Source of the DNA: Hsuehochloa calcarea
Taxonomy: Eukaryota; Streptophyta; Magnoliopsida; Poales; Poaceae
Length of the DNA: 64,000 bases
Assembly: GCA_036346395.1 (NCBI GenBank)
Contig: CM070604.1
Location: 41,257,662-41,321,661 of the forward strand
Direction of reading: 5' to 3'
The notes below the pieces were generated by a model that did not search any database, was not told where the DNA came from, and was given only the letters and a program-made list of their open reading frames with translations. Shown here one piece after another: positions 10,480 through 22,628 of this stretch (within the stretch, counting starts at the first letter, position 1; the number at the start of each line of letters is the position of its first letter). Made by a program: the position numbers and the translations under genes.

Positions 10480-13400
10480 CCGCGAGAATCACTTGCTTTC
10501 ACCGCAACGAGTTGGGTCACTATGCCAATAAGTGTCCCAAGAAGCGTGACCGCCACCCCGTCAAGCCAACTCCGGAGCTTGGTCTCGGCGGTCCCTCAAG
10601 ACCACCGGTCGATTCATGAAGGGCGTGTGAATCACGTCACCGCAGAGGAAGCCTATGCATGACACGCACGTTGTTCTTGGTATGTTCCTTGTCAATTCGA
10701 TGACGACATCGGTTTTATTTGATTAGGAGCTTCGCATTCTTTTGTGTCAAATAAGTTTGTGGAAAAGTATGGGTTATCTACCTCCCCTTAGTTAACCCTG
10801 TGTTAATTCATTCCTGGCTCGAAATGAGAGCTAGTTTCTTTTGCCCAAACATTACCTTGGAAATCTCTGGAGTAACTTTCTCGGTAAACTTAATAGTCTT
10901 GCGTTCGCAAGGATTGGACGTAATCCTTGGAATGGAATGGCTTGCCAAAAATCAAGGCAGGATAGATTGTGCTAGTAGATCTATCAACCTCACCAATGAA
11001 CAAGGGATTTCAGTAGAGTTCCGACCCAAGACTTCTACGGGAAGAAGTTCTATCTTGACCAGCCTAAAGGAGGTAAAACTGAAAGGTATACCCGTGGTCC
11101 AAGAATATCCAGATGTTTTTCCAGAGGAATTACCTGGTATGCCACCAGATCGGGACATAATGTTCTTAATTGACTTAGTCCCAGGGACTGCTCCAATTTC
11201 GAAGCGACCTTATAGAATGCCGGCGAATGATCTAGCAGAGTTGAAGAAGCAGATCGAAGAACTACAGAGTAAAGGTTACATTCAACCAAGTTCCTCGCCT
11301 TAGGGAGCTCCAGTACTATTTGTCAAAAAGAAAGACAATAGTATGAGAATGTGTGTAGACTATAGATCACTTAACGAGGTAACAATCAAAAATAAGTACC
11401 CGTTACCTAGGATAGATGATCTGTTTGATCAACTTAAAGGAGCCAGTGTTTTCTCCAAGATTGATTTGAGGTTAGGCTACCATCAGTTAAAAATCGACCG
11501 TAAGATATTCAAGACGACCTTCACCACGGATATGGGTATGCGAGTTCACAGTGATGTCATTTGGACTAACAAATGCCCCTGCTTATTTCATGAATATGAT
11601 GAACAAAGTGTTCATGGAATTCTTGGATAAGTTTGTGGTGGTATTCATAGATGATATTCTCATCTACTCAAGAGATGTGGAAGAGCATGAAAAACATCTC
11701 AGAATTATTTTGGACAAACTCCGAGAACACCAACTTTATGCCAAATTTAGCAAAAGTGAATTTTGGCTAAGTCAAGTGGCTTTTCTTAGACACATTGTGT
11801 CAGCAGGAGGAGTTGCGATGAGACCCTCAAAGGTTGAAGTCAGAATGGATTGGAAGCAACCCAAGTCATCATGAAGAGAAGTTTTCTCATTAGTTTGGGT
11901 ATTACCGCAGATTCATTGAAAGTTTCTCCAAGATCGCCAAACCCATGACTCAACTTCTGAAGAAGGAAAAGAAATTTGAATGGACAAGTGCATGTGAACA
12001 TAGTTTTCAAGAGCTGAAGAAGAGACTAGTCTCTGCACCAGTGCTAGTCTTACCAGATATACGTAAGGATTTTGAATTTTTACGTGGCGCATCCGCCGAA
12101 ACTAGGATGTGTACTGATGCAGGAAGGAAAGGTCGTGGCTTATGTATCCCGTCAGTTAAGACTACATGAAGGAAATTATCCAACTCATGATCTAGACTTA
12201 GCGGCAATTGTGAACGCTTTGAAAATCTGGCGGCATTATCTCATTGGTAATCGCTGTGAGATTTTCACAGATCATAAGAGTCTGAAGTATATCTTCACCC
12301 AGTCAGAACTTAATCTCAGGCAAAGAAGATGGTTGGAGCTGATAAAGGATTATGACCTTGGAATTCATTATCACCCGGGTAAAGCCAACGTGGTAGCAGA
12401 TGCTCTGAGTAGGAAGGCATACTGCAACACGGTGTTAGTTCAAGAAAATCAACCAGAATTGTATGAAGAACTAAAGCACTTGAACCTGGAAATTGTCAGT
12501 CGAGGTTGTATCAACACAGTGGAAGTCCAACCAACCGTACAAGGTCAGATCAGAGAAAAACAGCTAGAAGACGAAGACATCAAAGAAATCATGAAGAACA
12601 TGAGAAGAGGCAAAGCCCCAGGATTTTCTGAGGACGAGCAAGGCACAGTATGGTTTGGCAACCGCATCTGTGTACCTAATCATCATGAAACAAGACAACT
12701 GATTCTCAAAGAAGCTCATGAATCACCTTACTCTATCCATCCCGGGAGTACCAAGATGTACCAGGATCTGAAGGAAAAGTATTGGTGGGTCAGTATGAAG
12801 CGAGAGATCACTGAGTTTGTTGCACGTTGTGATGTATGTCAGCGTGTTAAGGCAGAACATCAGAGACCTGCCGGATTGTTACAACCATTACCAATTCCCG
12901 AGTGGAAATAGGAGGAGATTGGTATGGATTTTATCACCGGACTTCCTAGGACCCAAACAGGATGTGATTCCATTTGGGTGATAATTGACCGATTAACCAA
13001 AGTGGCTCATTTTATTCCAGTCAAGACCACTTACAGAAGCAGTAAGTTAGCAAAATTGTACATGGTCAGGATCGTCTGTCTACATGGTATACCCAAGAAA
13101 ATTGTGTCTGACAGAGGTTCGCAGTTCACATCAAGATTTTGGCAGAGTCTACATGAAGCTTTGGGAACCAGACTCAACTTCAGCACAGCATATCATCCCC
13201 AAACAGATGGCCAGACCGAACGTGTAAATCAGGTCTTAGAAGATATGCTTCGAGCTTGTGCTATAGATTACGGAAGAAGTTGGGATAAGAATTTGTCCTA
13301 TGCAGAATTTTCCTACAACAACAGCTTTCAAGCTAGCCTACAGATGTCGCCATTGGAAGCATTGTATGGAAGAAAGTGTAGAACCCCTCTCCTTTGGGAT

Positions 13401-13541
13401 CAAGTAGGAAAACACCAATTCTTCGGACCAGAATTGATAAAAGAAGCTGAAAGTAAGGTAAAAGCAATAAGAGAACGTCTGAAGGTGGCTCAATCCCGAC
13501 AAAAGAGTTATCTGACAATCGTCGGAGAGAACTATCCTTGA
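10480..13541 (+). pseudogene. Element A pol: protease, RT, RNase H, integrase (broken)
   Basis: Frames are scattered but collinear. The protease active-site region near 10720-10760 has lost a base just at the Asp-Ser-Gly. RT runs about 11160-11870 with [36 protein letters not shown] and the catalytic [10 protein letters not shown] frameshift near 11540 splits it. RNase H runs about 11940-12420 with [12 protein letters not shown] and [12 protein letters not shown]. The integrase HHCC finger lies at 12715-12850 ([10 protein letters not shown]). The integrase core is at 12924-13541 with the catalytic Asp in MDFITGLP, the second Asp in VSDRGSQF and the Glu in TDGQTERVNQ. A single TAG at 12909-12911 separates finger and core. 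The enzymes would copy and integrate the element; at least five lesions make this copy defective as assembled. Confidence 0.88.
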
Positions 13542-13619
13542 GATGGGAGATTTTGTCTATCTCGGGTAACTCCACTCAGGAGTGAGGAGATTTCGACTAA
13601 AGGAAAACTCGCACCTGAT

Positions 13620-13997
13620 TTGTCGGACCCTATAAGATTTTGGCAAAGAGAGGTGAAGTTGCTTATCGATTGGAACTACGGCATCTCATCATTTGTTCAC
13701 AATGTCTTCCATGTATCCCGATTAAAGAAATGTCTCGAGTACCAACGAAGAAACACGCTCGAGGACATCGATCTTGGGAAGATCTCACCTATGTGGAAGC
13801 GACCAATCAAGATTCTCGATATGGCGAGCAGCGTCACGAAAGCAAAGTCATTCGTTCTTGTAAAGTTCGATGGAGCAATCATTGGAAGAAGAAGCTACAG
13901 GGAGCGAGAAGAAATTTTAAGAGCCGAGTACCCCACCTCTTTGCTAACCCGCATGAATCTAGGGTCGAGATTCCCTTTAAAGGGGGTAGGTTTGTAA
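13620..13997 (+). pseudogene. Element A integrase C-terminus and chromodomain-like tail
   Basis: Two overlapping frames together give the family tail. FHVSRLKKCL and PIKILDMA are in one frame; KVIRSCKVRWSNHW, then EREEILRAEYP and PHLFANP, lie across both. A chromodomain at this position defines chromoviruses and is thought to steer integration toward marked chromatin. The frame switches show decay or sequence error. Confidence 0.65.
13976..13989 (+). promoter_or_regulatory. Polypurine tract of element A
   Basis: A purine-rich AAAGGGGGTAGG segment directly precedes the 3' LTR start at 13993. This is the expected plus-strand primer position. Confidence 0.7.
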
Positions 13998-16900
13998 CAG
14001 CCCAAAATCTCAATTTCAGTTGAAAATAAGAGTCTAATTATTTTTGTGGATTTTCTGGAAATTTTAAAAACTTTTCCCTAAGTATTTTAAAGCTAAAATA
14101 ATTTATGTGCAAAATCTATTACCAACTAAGAGATGTAATTATTTTATTTAAGTCCAGAATGCCTCATAGAGTTTCCGTGAATTTTCTCAAAAATTTTGGA
14201 CTTTATTTGCTATTTTCTAATGCCTATTTGAAATTCTGGAATTAAATCAATTGAAAAAGATTTAAAAAATCCCTTGCAATAGTACTGGGCCACATCCCAG
14301 CACTGTTCCCGCACCGGCCCACCTCCCTCGCACCCGCCCCTGGCCACACGTCGCTCATCGCCGCCTCGTCCTTCACATCCAGCCGTCGCCGCTCACTCAT
14401 CACCTCAGCCTCTCGATCTCCATCCAACGGCTGATCTCCGTAGCCCCCGCGCCCTCTCTCCCTCTCCTGTCTCGCCGACAGGTGGGCCCGCCTACACAGC
14501 ATCGTCTCCCTCCTCCCTTTCTTCCCTTGCGCCGCGCTCTCGCCGCCATTGCCGCTCGCCTCGGAGCTCGTCACTCCCGCGATTCCCTCCCTCTCTTCAC
14601 TCGCCATCACGCGCGTTAACTCCCCCTCACTCCGCCGCATTCACCCCTGCCGTTTTTCCCCTCCATTACTCACCCTAACGCCGCCGCACCCGTTGCCACC
14701 GCCATTACTCCCCGCGCCAAGCTCGCCTCCCGGCCTCGCCCTCGCCCTATAAAAGGGAGCACCGGGTGCGCCTCTCCTCCCTCAAGCTTTCGCCCCAGCT
14801 CCCCTCGCCTCCATCACCCCCAGTCGCCCGCATTTGGCCTTTCCCTCTCGCCGACCGAGCGGTGCTCCGCTGCCTCTAGCGCCGCCACCGGTGGATCTCC
14901 GGCCGCCTCGACCGCACCACCGGCCGCGCCGGCACGCGCGAACTCAGTGCGCACCTCCACCCCTCGGGCATACCGGAGCTCCATCACCGCCGCAAGCCGA
15001 GGCGTCGCCGCCAAAATCGCCGCCGACGAGCCGTGCAATTTCTGCGCCGCCTCAGTAAGCCCTGGGATCCCGCACTTCCCTCTCGCGTTTGCACCCCTCG
15101 CCGAAGCTAGCCGCGCCGCCGTTCGCCGGAACGCCCGTCGCCGAGTCGCCGCCAATGCCGTGCTGATGTGGCACCACCACATGGCCGCCACCGTGTAGCC
15201 ACGATTGCGCCACCTCGGCGTTTTGCCCGTGGTGTACCACGTGTCGCGCCGCAGTGGCAAAGCCACTGTTTCATGCACCCGGTTCATGGTGGATCATTAG
15301 TGATTCTGTGGACTCAGTCCACGAGCGAACCCACACATCGGTCTCGGTGCACGATCTTTGCTGACGTCATTGGCGCAATAAAGATAATTTCCTTTAGAAA
15401 TTTAATTCAGGAAATATGGAAATTCTGATTTTAGGATTTAATTTATATTTAAACTTCCAGGAGCTCGTATTTCTTCATACAAACTCCGATTTAGGTGATT
15501 CAAATTTCTAAATTTGTATAAAATTAAGATCTAGCTAACTAAACCAAAATTATTTAATTTGGAGTTAATTTGAATTTTCATTTGAATTTATTTGAGTTCA
15601 TTTGAATTCTGTTTGAATTTGGATTATTCTCGCGTATAGATTTTGACGACTCCGGAGAGCTTGACCCTATTGAAGAAGTAGAATACCAAGATTTTGAACA
15701 AGGCAAGTTACACCATTGACCATTTTGCCCCCAATATTTAAAATTAGTTAATTTCTGTTTTAAATTTTTATTGCATGCATAATTGTATTTAATTATTTTT
15801 AAATTCCTATTTTAAATACTTAATTATTCCAATTCCTTTGTACAACCACATTTGAATGTTGTATTACCAATTCCTTGTCACCTTAGTCAAATGAATTTAA
15901 AAATAAATATTTGCTTAGCAAATGCTTAGACCAGGAAATATTTGATTTTGGGAGAATTTAGCCAAAACTTCAAAATTTGATAAAAAGCCTATGACATTGT
16001 TATGTCATGGTGGACTTTTGCAAATGTCTTTGAAAATTATAAAAATAAAATAAAATGGTTTGTACTTGGGTAAAAATGGACCGTTGGTGGGTGCAAGTTT
16101 ATGCACGGGCTCGTCTGGTTAGGATTGAGACCCAGGGTTTTTATTGAAAGTTGCCCAAGTAGGTTAAGGACCGGTCTTTGAGTCGCATCTTGCAAAGCTC
16201 CACCGTACTACCTCATGTTCTGTATGGGTAGAACCAGGCTTAATAACTTGTCTTACCTCATTATTGCTTATGCCATTTTGTTGTGTGGGTGTCGGTTAGA
16301 CTTTATTCCCACTTGGCGCAAGAGGGAGCTTCCGGTAGGTGGTTAGCCTAATGGAAGTGAAACCTTAGCGGGCATATTAATAGTGAGGTAGTGCATTGAA
16401 ACGCCTTGTGATAATTGCCCGATCCACACGCCTAAGGAAGCGTGCATTGGCCGACATAACGGGCAAATTATCTCGTGTGGGTAAAGTTGTACCCCTCTGC
16501 AGAGTGTAAATCTATTCGAATAGCCGTGTCCACGGTTATGGACATGCTGAGCAAAGCCACTCTAAGTTAGAATTTGTTTTTGGTTTTAAAATAACTCTGG
16601 ACATGATTTGAGGATGGTTAATCCTTGTGATAAAATTGGGCGGGTAGCTTTGTGATAGGAGGGTATCCTTCACCATGTTTCATATGGAGGTTATCCACTA
16701 TAAAATGATCAAAGTTTAAAATCTGATTTTAGCTATGGAATAAAAATGTGCCTTGAAACTTAGTATAACTATTTAAAACCCAAAAATCTGAATTACATAA
16801 ATAAACCATACAACCTTCCTTTGAATAACTTATGCATGCATTATAAATTACGTATTGGGTGTAATTTGCGAAACACGATTGTAGTGCTCACTCTTCCTGA

Positions 16901-17184
16901 ATATTATTATTCAGGAGAAGACTACTATCCGGAAGGTGAGGAGCAGGACGATTAGGCAGCGACCTCCAGACGATTGCCTGTGGCGTATCGTGTGGCTTAC
17001 CATTATATTTTGCTTCCGCTTAATGTTTTATTTGGCCTCCGGCCCAAATTGTAATAAACTCTATGCTTATTAATAAACACGCTGGATATGTTTGTGATAA
17101 CATTTTTGTGACTGTGTACACTGGAAATACTGGACTAGTGTATGAACACAGAGAATTCGGGATCCTTCGTTCCCGGGTTCGACA
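13993..17184 (+). repeat. Element A 3' LTR
   Basis: This 3192-bp LTR begins TGTAACAGCC and ends TTCGACA. It has a TATA box at 14748-14755 and two nearby AATAAA-type signals around 17050-17075. It is about 47 bp longer than the 5' copy, mostly from homopolymer and short indel differences in the GC-rich part. Confidence 0.93.
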
Positions 17185-17189
17185 GTGTG
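17185..17189. repeat. Target-site duplication, right (element A)
   Basis: GTGTG is identical to 5433-5437. Confidence 0.85.
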
Positions 17190-17279
17190 GGCTCAACAAT
17201 TCAAATTGTGAAAACTCATCTTTTCCTCGTTGTCGAGCCCAATCACTATCCATCTCAAGTCAAACCTAACACCATTCTA

Positions 17280-17317
17280 TCTCTCTCTCTCAGTCTCTCT
17301 CTCTCACACACACACAC
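17280..17317. repeat. Compound microsatellite (CT)n(CA)n
   Basis: CT repeats interrupted by CAGT are followed by a CA run. The segment lies in the 260-bp spacer between elements A and S1, where nothing else is recognised. Confidence 0.8.
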
Positions 17318-17450
17318 GACACGAGCACCGAGCCAGGATGGTGTCAGCGTAAGGAAGAGGCGAGGCTAGGTGGTATTGTATTTGTGCACGACCGCACGAC
17401 ACAGCGACGGTCGGCTGGTGCGCGCCGTGACATCAATGAGTGGGTAGGGC

Positions 17451-17455
17451 AAGGC
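17451..17455. repeat. Target-site duplication, left (S1)
   Basis: AAGGC here and at 34479-34483 bracket S1 exactly. Confidence 0.8.
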
Positions 17456-17950
17456 TAAAGGATCTAGACCCACCATTATGAGTTAATGGAGTGTTTTGGT
17501 GATTAATGATAAATCTATTTGTGAGACTAACATTTCTCTGTTATATCAGTGTGTAGTCTCATTTGGATATAAAGGTGAAATTCAACGAGGTATGCGTTAG
17601 ACATTATATTTCTTATATATTGTTGCATTCCTCGTAGCCAAAATATAGGTTGAACCCCACCATAAGTATAACTTGAATATATGCATATGTTCCTAATTAC
17701 CCATTTGTGTATGCACACATTTAGGAGGAGTTCACTCTATATTTTGTGGTTTCATTAGTATTGATCCATATTCTGTTCTCCACATATATTTGAGATCTCT
17801 ACTTTAAAACATATCCTTGAGCATATAAAACTTGTGTAGTTCGTATATACTTATTTGTTCTCTCATATTTATCTATATTCAATTATGTGCAATTGAAGTG
17901 GTTATCATCAATTACCAAAAGAGGGAAAGATTGAAGTATCTTATCCCACC
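17456..17950 (+). repeat. S1 5' LTR, left part
   Basis: This matches 31587-32082 of the 3' LTR closely. It is cut at CCACC (17946-17950) by the insertion of T1. The 3' LTR keeps the uncut site at 32078-32082. Confidence 0.88.
17946..17950. repeat. Target-site duplication, left (T1)
   Basis: CCACC is repeated at 23942-23946. The single-copy site in the S1 3' LTR (32078-32082) confirms that this is a true duplication. Confidence 0.9.
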
Positions 17951-18070
17951 TGACGAGGATCTGATAATCCTCATTTTATCTTTTATCTATAATTCTTATT
18001 ATGGGTAAATATGATGTCACGTAGTCCCCAGAAGTACCCCTTATATTTATAAGGGAGGGGCCTACCAAGT

Positions 18071-18332
18071 GATTGTAAGTTCTCCTACAATCATCCCCAT
18101 AGTCGTAAGTCTTACTACGACTATGTCATGGTCGTAAGTCTTTCTACGACCACTACCTGTTCGTAAGCCCTTCTACGACCATTACCCAGTCGTAAGTCCT
18201 TCTACGACCACTACCTGGTCGTAAGTCTTTCTACGACCATTACCCAGTCGTAAGTCTTTCTACGACTATTGTCCAGTCGCAAGTTCTGCTACGACCTATA
18301 CCTAGTCGTAAGTCCTGCTACGACCAAGTCAA
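18071..18332 (+). repeat. Array of 29-bp hairpin repeats in T1 LTR
   Basis: Eight 29-bp units run from 18101. Each has the core GTCGTA, a loop of about 8 nt, then TACGAC. A preceding degenerate unit at 18071-18100 (GATTGTA ... TACAATC) changes both arms together. The array is repeated in the 3' LTR at 23180-23413. It lies about 240 bp upstream of the TATA box. Confidence 0.85.
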
Positions 18333-18571
18333 CCACGACCACCTTATAATCAATAAAACCTACAAGCGAGTGGGTCCAATTGATTAAGGAATTCAGACGA
18401 TCCACATGCACTATTATTCCGCGCAGTAATAGTGCTTAATACCATTACCTCGAAGATAAGCGCCAAACGGCGTGAAGGAGCCATTACACCAGTAATTACC
18501 GCCATCATGTACCCATTACTGGCTTAATTAGGCGCCTCTTCAGCAGGGGAAAACGGCTACTCCTTCACGAC

Positions 18572-18580
18572 TATATAAAG
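18572..18580 (+). promoter_or_regulatory. T1 LTR TATA box
   Basis: TATATAAAG within the LTR. The 3' LTR copy is near 23657-23665. Confidence 0.55.
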
Positions 18581-18823
18581 GCATCAATCAGAAGGACAAG
18601 GGGAGGGGAAAGAAAGAGCCAATCAAGGACAATCAAGGAGAAATACAAGTACTATTCTTTGTAATAGTCTTAGTTTCTGGCTTGATTGTTGAGAATACAG
18701 TCAATACCACACACACACAGGAGTAGGGTTGTTATTCTCCCCGGAGAAGGCCTGAACCTGTATAAAAATCCCGTGTCAATCGCTCTGCGTGATTTCATCT
18801 CTAGGAGACCCCCCGAATCAAAC

Positions 18824-20469
18824 ATGGAGAAGTTTGATGGATCTCAAAATTCCATCGAATTTCTTCAAATCTATACAACAGCTGTCCGAGCAGCAGGAGG
18901 AGGAGAGCATGTAATGGCAAATTACCTTCCAACTGTGCTTGAAGGATCCGCTCGATCGTGGTTATTAAACTAACCACTCGAGTCGATCTACTCTTGGCAA
19001 CATCTCTGCGACCTTCTACTGGCGAATTTCCAAGGCACATACAAGCGCCTGGAAAGGAAGGCGACTTGCCGGATAAGACGAACAACGACGAGACTTTGCG
19101 CCAATTCATCAAACGCTTTAGTCAGGTTCGTAATTCAATTCTGGAAGTTTCTGACTAATCTGTTATCAGGGCTTTTAAGCAAGGAGTCCGTAGTAGAAGG
19201 ATAACAGAGGATATTGCTTTGAATCCTCCCAACAACATTCTGCGAGCTCTTGAAATGGTCGATCGATATCATCGCTTCGAGGCGGTCGAGTGGAACAACA
19301 CTATTGATCGAGAAACAAATACTCCTCGAGAGCCAGGTGAAGTTGATAGAAAAAAGGACAAGAAAGCAAAGAAGTCCAAGAACAAGATAAAGGGTCAAAA
19401 ACCACAAACCAGTGGTTCCAAGGAGGTCTTGGCTGTGAACAATAAGGAGTCGCGAACCACCAAGTCGTACCCTGATCAAGACAAAGGTAAGCGCCCTGAT
19501 CGAAAGAACGACAAACCAAGGTGGTGTCCTTTTCATAAAAAGGAAGGACACGACCTCCGCAACAGCCCAGTTTTCCAAAGAAAGCTCGAGGACAACTACA
19601 ACGGCAAAGAACCACTCCCCACTCCCGAGCAGGTAGGGCATTCGAGTGGCCAAAAGTTGTCAGATGATGAAGAGATGCCGTTCCAAGATCCGCAACATAC
19701 CGTTAAGCACATCTACGGAGGATTATCGACATACGAGTCAAAACGACAACTTAAAGCTGCCGGACGAGAGGTAAACTCTATAGATGCTCCTCTTGTCAAT
19801 AATTTACCGAAGTGGTCGGAAGTTACCATTTCTTTTGAGAAGGGTGACTGCCCGATCACTTCGAATCGATCAGGTCGATATCCGATTGTGGTCGAACCCA
19901 CCATCAACAATTGTCGAGTCAATCGAGTTTTGGTTGATGGTGGCAGTTCCTTGAACATACTGTTCACAAATGCCCTGGACGAGATGCAAGTACCTAGGAC
20001 AAAGGTAAGACCGGTACGATACTCTTTTCATGGAATTGTACCGGGGTCTTCGGCCAAACCCATTGGCCAAGTTTCTCTTCCTTTAACATTTGGATCACCA
20101 AGTAATTTCAGGACAGAGAAAATCTCCTTTGATGTGGTCGATTTCGATACGGCATATAACGCCATACTCGGACGACCAGCTTTGGCAAAATTCTTAATGG
20201 CTACTCATTATGGGTATCAATGTCTTAAGATGCCAGGTCCCAAAGGAGTGATCACAATTCATTGTGACAAGAAGATGGCGTATAACTGCGACCGTCGATC
20301 CCTCGAGATGGTTGGTCAAATACCAACTCGAGAAGAAAGTCAGCCTTCAACTAGCAAGTCGAAGCCTAAAGCTGCATCAAAACCGAACGACCAAGTCAAA
20401 GAGGTTCCTCTGGACGCAGAGGAGCCCTCGAAGACTGTTCGCATCGGGGAGACTTCCGACCCCAAATAG
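18824..20469 (+). pseudogene. T1 gag and protease
   Basis: Gag starts mid-domain (KFDGSQNSIEFLQIY) directly after the truncated LTR. It is interrupted by TAA at 18971 and a frameshift, then runs open from 19219 for 416 codons. Features in order are the gag core (NYLPTVLEGSARSWLL, FIKRFSQVRNSI), a basic linker and a zinc-knuckle remnant (WCPFHKKEGHDLRNS, with the last Cys now Ser). The protease follows around 19925-19990 with VLVDGGSSLNILF, where D-G-G is the usual Tat form, and a flap-like YNAILGRPALAKF. The mix of decay and long open stretch fits an old but not ancient insertion. Confidence 0.82.
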
Positions 20470-22125
20470 GAAGACACCCTCATCACCTTCCTCCGAGCTA
20501 ACGCAGATGTCTTCGCTTGGCAAGCATCCGACATGCCCGGAGTCCCCACGGAGGTGATCGAGGATAGGCTAGCTTTACGGCCTGATAAAGTAAACGTAAA
20601 ACAAAAATTACAGAGATTTACCCCTGATCGACGAGATGCTATTAAATCAGAATTGGATAAGCTACTTAAAGCAGGCTTTATAAGAGAAGTTAACCACCCA
20701 GAGTGGTTGGCTAACCCTGTAATGGTCAAGAAGTCAAACGGCAAATGGCGTATGTGCGTAGACTTCACTGATCTTAATAAAGCTTGTCCAAAAGATGATT
20801 TTCCTTTACCTCGTATCGATCAGTTGGTTGATTCTACTGTAGGTTGTGAAATATTAAGTTTTTTAGATGCATATTCTGGATACCACCAGATCAATATGTG
20901 TCTAAATGATGAAGAAAAGACCGCATTCATTACACCATTTGGTACCTTTTGCTATGTCAAAATGCCATTTGGTCTAAAGAATGCCGGTGCTTCTTTTCAA
21001 TGCTTGATGCAATCGACTTTTTCATCTCAATTAGGCCGGAATCTAGAAGCCTATGTTGATGATCTAGTCGTAAAAAGCATTAAGAAATTTAATCATATCA
21101 CTGACCTACAAGAAACATTCGACAACCTCGAAAGCATTTGCTTAAAACTTAATCCCGAGAAGTGTGTGTTTGGAATTTCTTGGGAAAATTGCTTGGATTC
21201 CTAGTATCATGCGAGGAATCGAAGCAAATCCTGAGAAAATAAAGGCCATCCTCCAAATGCGCCCTCCGACATCAAAAAAGGAAGTCTAGAAACTCACTGG
21301 GTGCATGGCGCCTTTAAGTCGTTTCATCGCATCGACTAGGAGAAAAGGACTACCTTTCTTTAAACTTCTCGGAGACACGAAAGTTTTGAGTGGTCGAGCG
21401 AGGCAAACAGCGCCTTCGAGGATGTCAAGAGGTACCTTTCGAGTGCTCTGCTCGGTTTCTCCAAAACCGGAGAGGCGCTCTTAATTTACCTAGTTGCCAC
21501 GCCACGAGCGAAAGCGCGATCTTGGTCGTAGAGCGTGAAAACGTACAACGACCGGTTTACTCGTTAGCGAAGTTTTACGGGCCTAAGGGCGTTACTCTCG
21601 TGTCCAAAAACTTCTATATGCCCTCCTCATGTCTTGAGAAGCTGCGGCATTATTTTCAGTGCACAAAATAGGCATGCTGTCTGAGTTTCCTTTGGGAGCG
21701 ATCCTCCATAATAAGGAAACAGCGGGACGCATGGCAAAATGGTCAGTCGAACTTGGGGAGTTCGACCTCCATTTTGTGTCCCGAACGGCCATAAAATCCC
21801 AGATCTTGGCAGACTTTGTCGCCGAATGGACAAATCTGAACTGCTCAGGATCCCGATCTGATTCCTACGACCGATGGATGATGTACTTTGACGGGTCACT
21901 TACTTTAAGTGGCTCGAAATCGGGGTGGTCCTGGTATCTCCTACCGGAGAAACCTTAAAGTATGCATACAATTAAACTTTCAGGCCACTAACAACGTGGC
22001 AGAGTACGAAGGTTTGCTAGCTGGCATACGAGCTGCGAAAGCACTCTCGATTCGTCGACTACTCGTGAGAGGAGACTCTCAACTAGTCGTGAATCAAGTC
22101 AGGAAAGAGTACCAGTGCTCCAACT
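20470..22125 (+). pseudogene. T1 reverse transcriptase and RNase H, truncated
   Basis: RT is intact from about 20533 to 21204 with EVNHPEWLANPVMVKKSNGKWRM as its fingers, MCVDFTDLNKACPKDDFPLP, LDAYSGYHQI, the palm MPFGLKNAGASFQ and catalytic EAYVDDLVVKS. A frameshift near 21180 scrambles the connection. RNase H runs about 21640-22125 with KWSVELGEFDLHF, MMYFDGSL and NVAEYEGLLAGIRAAKAL. It ends at VRKEYQCSN, where the family normally continues to integrate-side sequences. The next base belongs to the region downstream of pol, so integrase was lost in one deletion. Confidence 0.85.
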
Positions 22126-22498
22126 TGACAATGTCTGGTCGGGGATCAATAATGGGCCCAGCTACGACCACGTCTGGTCGTAGAATTTGAACAGGAACCA
22201 TATCTCTGGTCTCCAGATTTTCTGGATAGCCGAGATCAGTCTCGACCACTCCAAAGTGCTCGAGTACCACCGTAAGAAAGGGGTGAGCAGGCAGTCGGAG
22301 GCCGCACTCACAGTACGCTTGCAAAACGGGGATTTGCCCATTTTCCCCCGACGGCCAGTGCTGCCCGATGGCCGGAAGCCATTTCACTAGAGCCTTCTCT
22401 GGAATCTTCCCGGCGTCGACCAAGACTTTAATCTTCGCCGCATCCATCTCCGACTCTTCCCACTCAGAAACTTTCTTGGCCATTTCTCTCAGAAACAA
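22094..22498 (-). pseudogene. Antisense ORF start of Tat element ('putative gypsy type transposon' domain), truncated
   Basis: The - strand frame starts MFLREMAKKVSEWEESEMD and continues LVDAGKIPEKALVKWLPAIG and AYCECGLRLPAHPFLTVVLEHFGV. I recognise the 'LRLPAHPFL' segment from the plant protein family annotated as putative gypsy-type transposon (Pfam Transposase_28). In Tat elements it is encoded antisense between pol and the 3' LTR. Only the N-terminal part remains; after about residue 105 the frame runs into the inverted RNase H sequence at the deletion junction. The second Met (22483) is an equally good start. Role unknown. Confidence 0.65.
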
Positions 22499-22628
22499 GA
22501 AGTTTTGGATTGAGAAAGGATTGCCAGAGAAGACACGATTAGGGTTGGCGGCGGAGAAGGCGAGAGCTCGAAGAACAGTGGGAGCGATTTGGGGAAAAGG
22601 TAAAAATCCAAGTCTAACTCCCGGTGAG

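Larger units (their letters stand above)
5438..17184 (+). mobile_element. Element A: complete Ty3 chromovirus (RIRE3/Tekay-like), 11.7 kb
   Basis: Two long LTRs (5438-8582 and 13993-17184) start TGTAACAG and end TTCGACA. They are flanked by a perfect 5-bp duplication. A tRNA-iMet primer site follows the 5' LTR and a purine tract precedes the 3' LTR. Coding order is extra ORF, gag with zinc knuckle, protease, reverse transcriptase, RNase H, integrase and a chromodomain-like tail. That order (IN after RT/RH) and the tail place it in the Ty3 chromoviruses. The long LTR and gag style suggest RIRE3/Tekay, which is inference. Stops and frameshifts in gag-pol mean it is not autonomous as assembled. 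The AT-rich 3' parts of the LTRs are nearly identical, which suggests a fairly recent insertion. Confidence 0.93.
17951..18824 (+). repeat. T1 5' LTR, 3' end deleted
   Basis: Homologous to 23031-23907. The last 34 bp of the LTR (as seen at 23908-23941) and everything up to mid-gag are missing. The break falls after AATCAAACA. Confidence 0.85.

Noticed and set aside
18101..18332. CRISPR-like regular repeats
   Set aside because: Units are contiguous 29-bp repeats with no unique spacers, inside a plant retrotransposon LTR, so not a CRISPR array.
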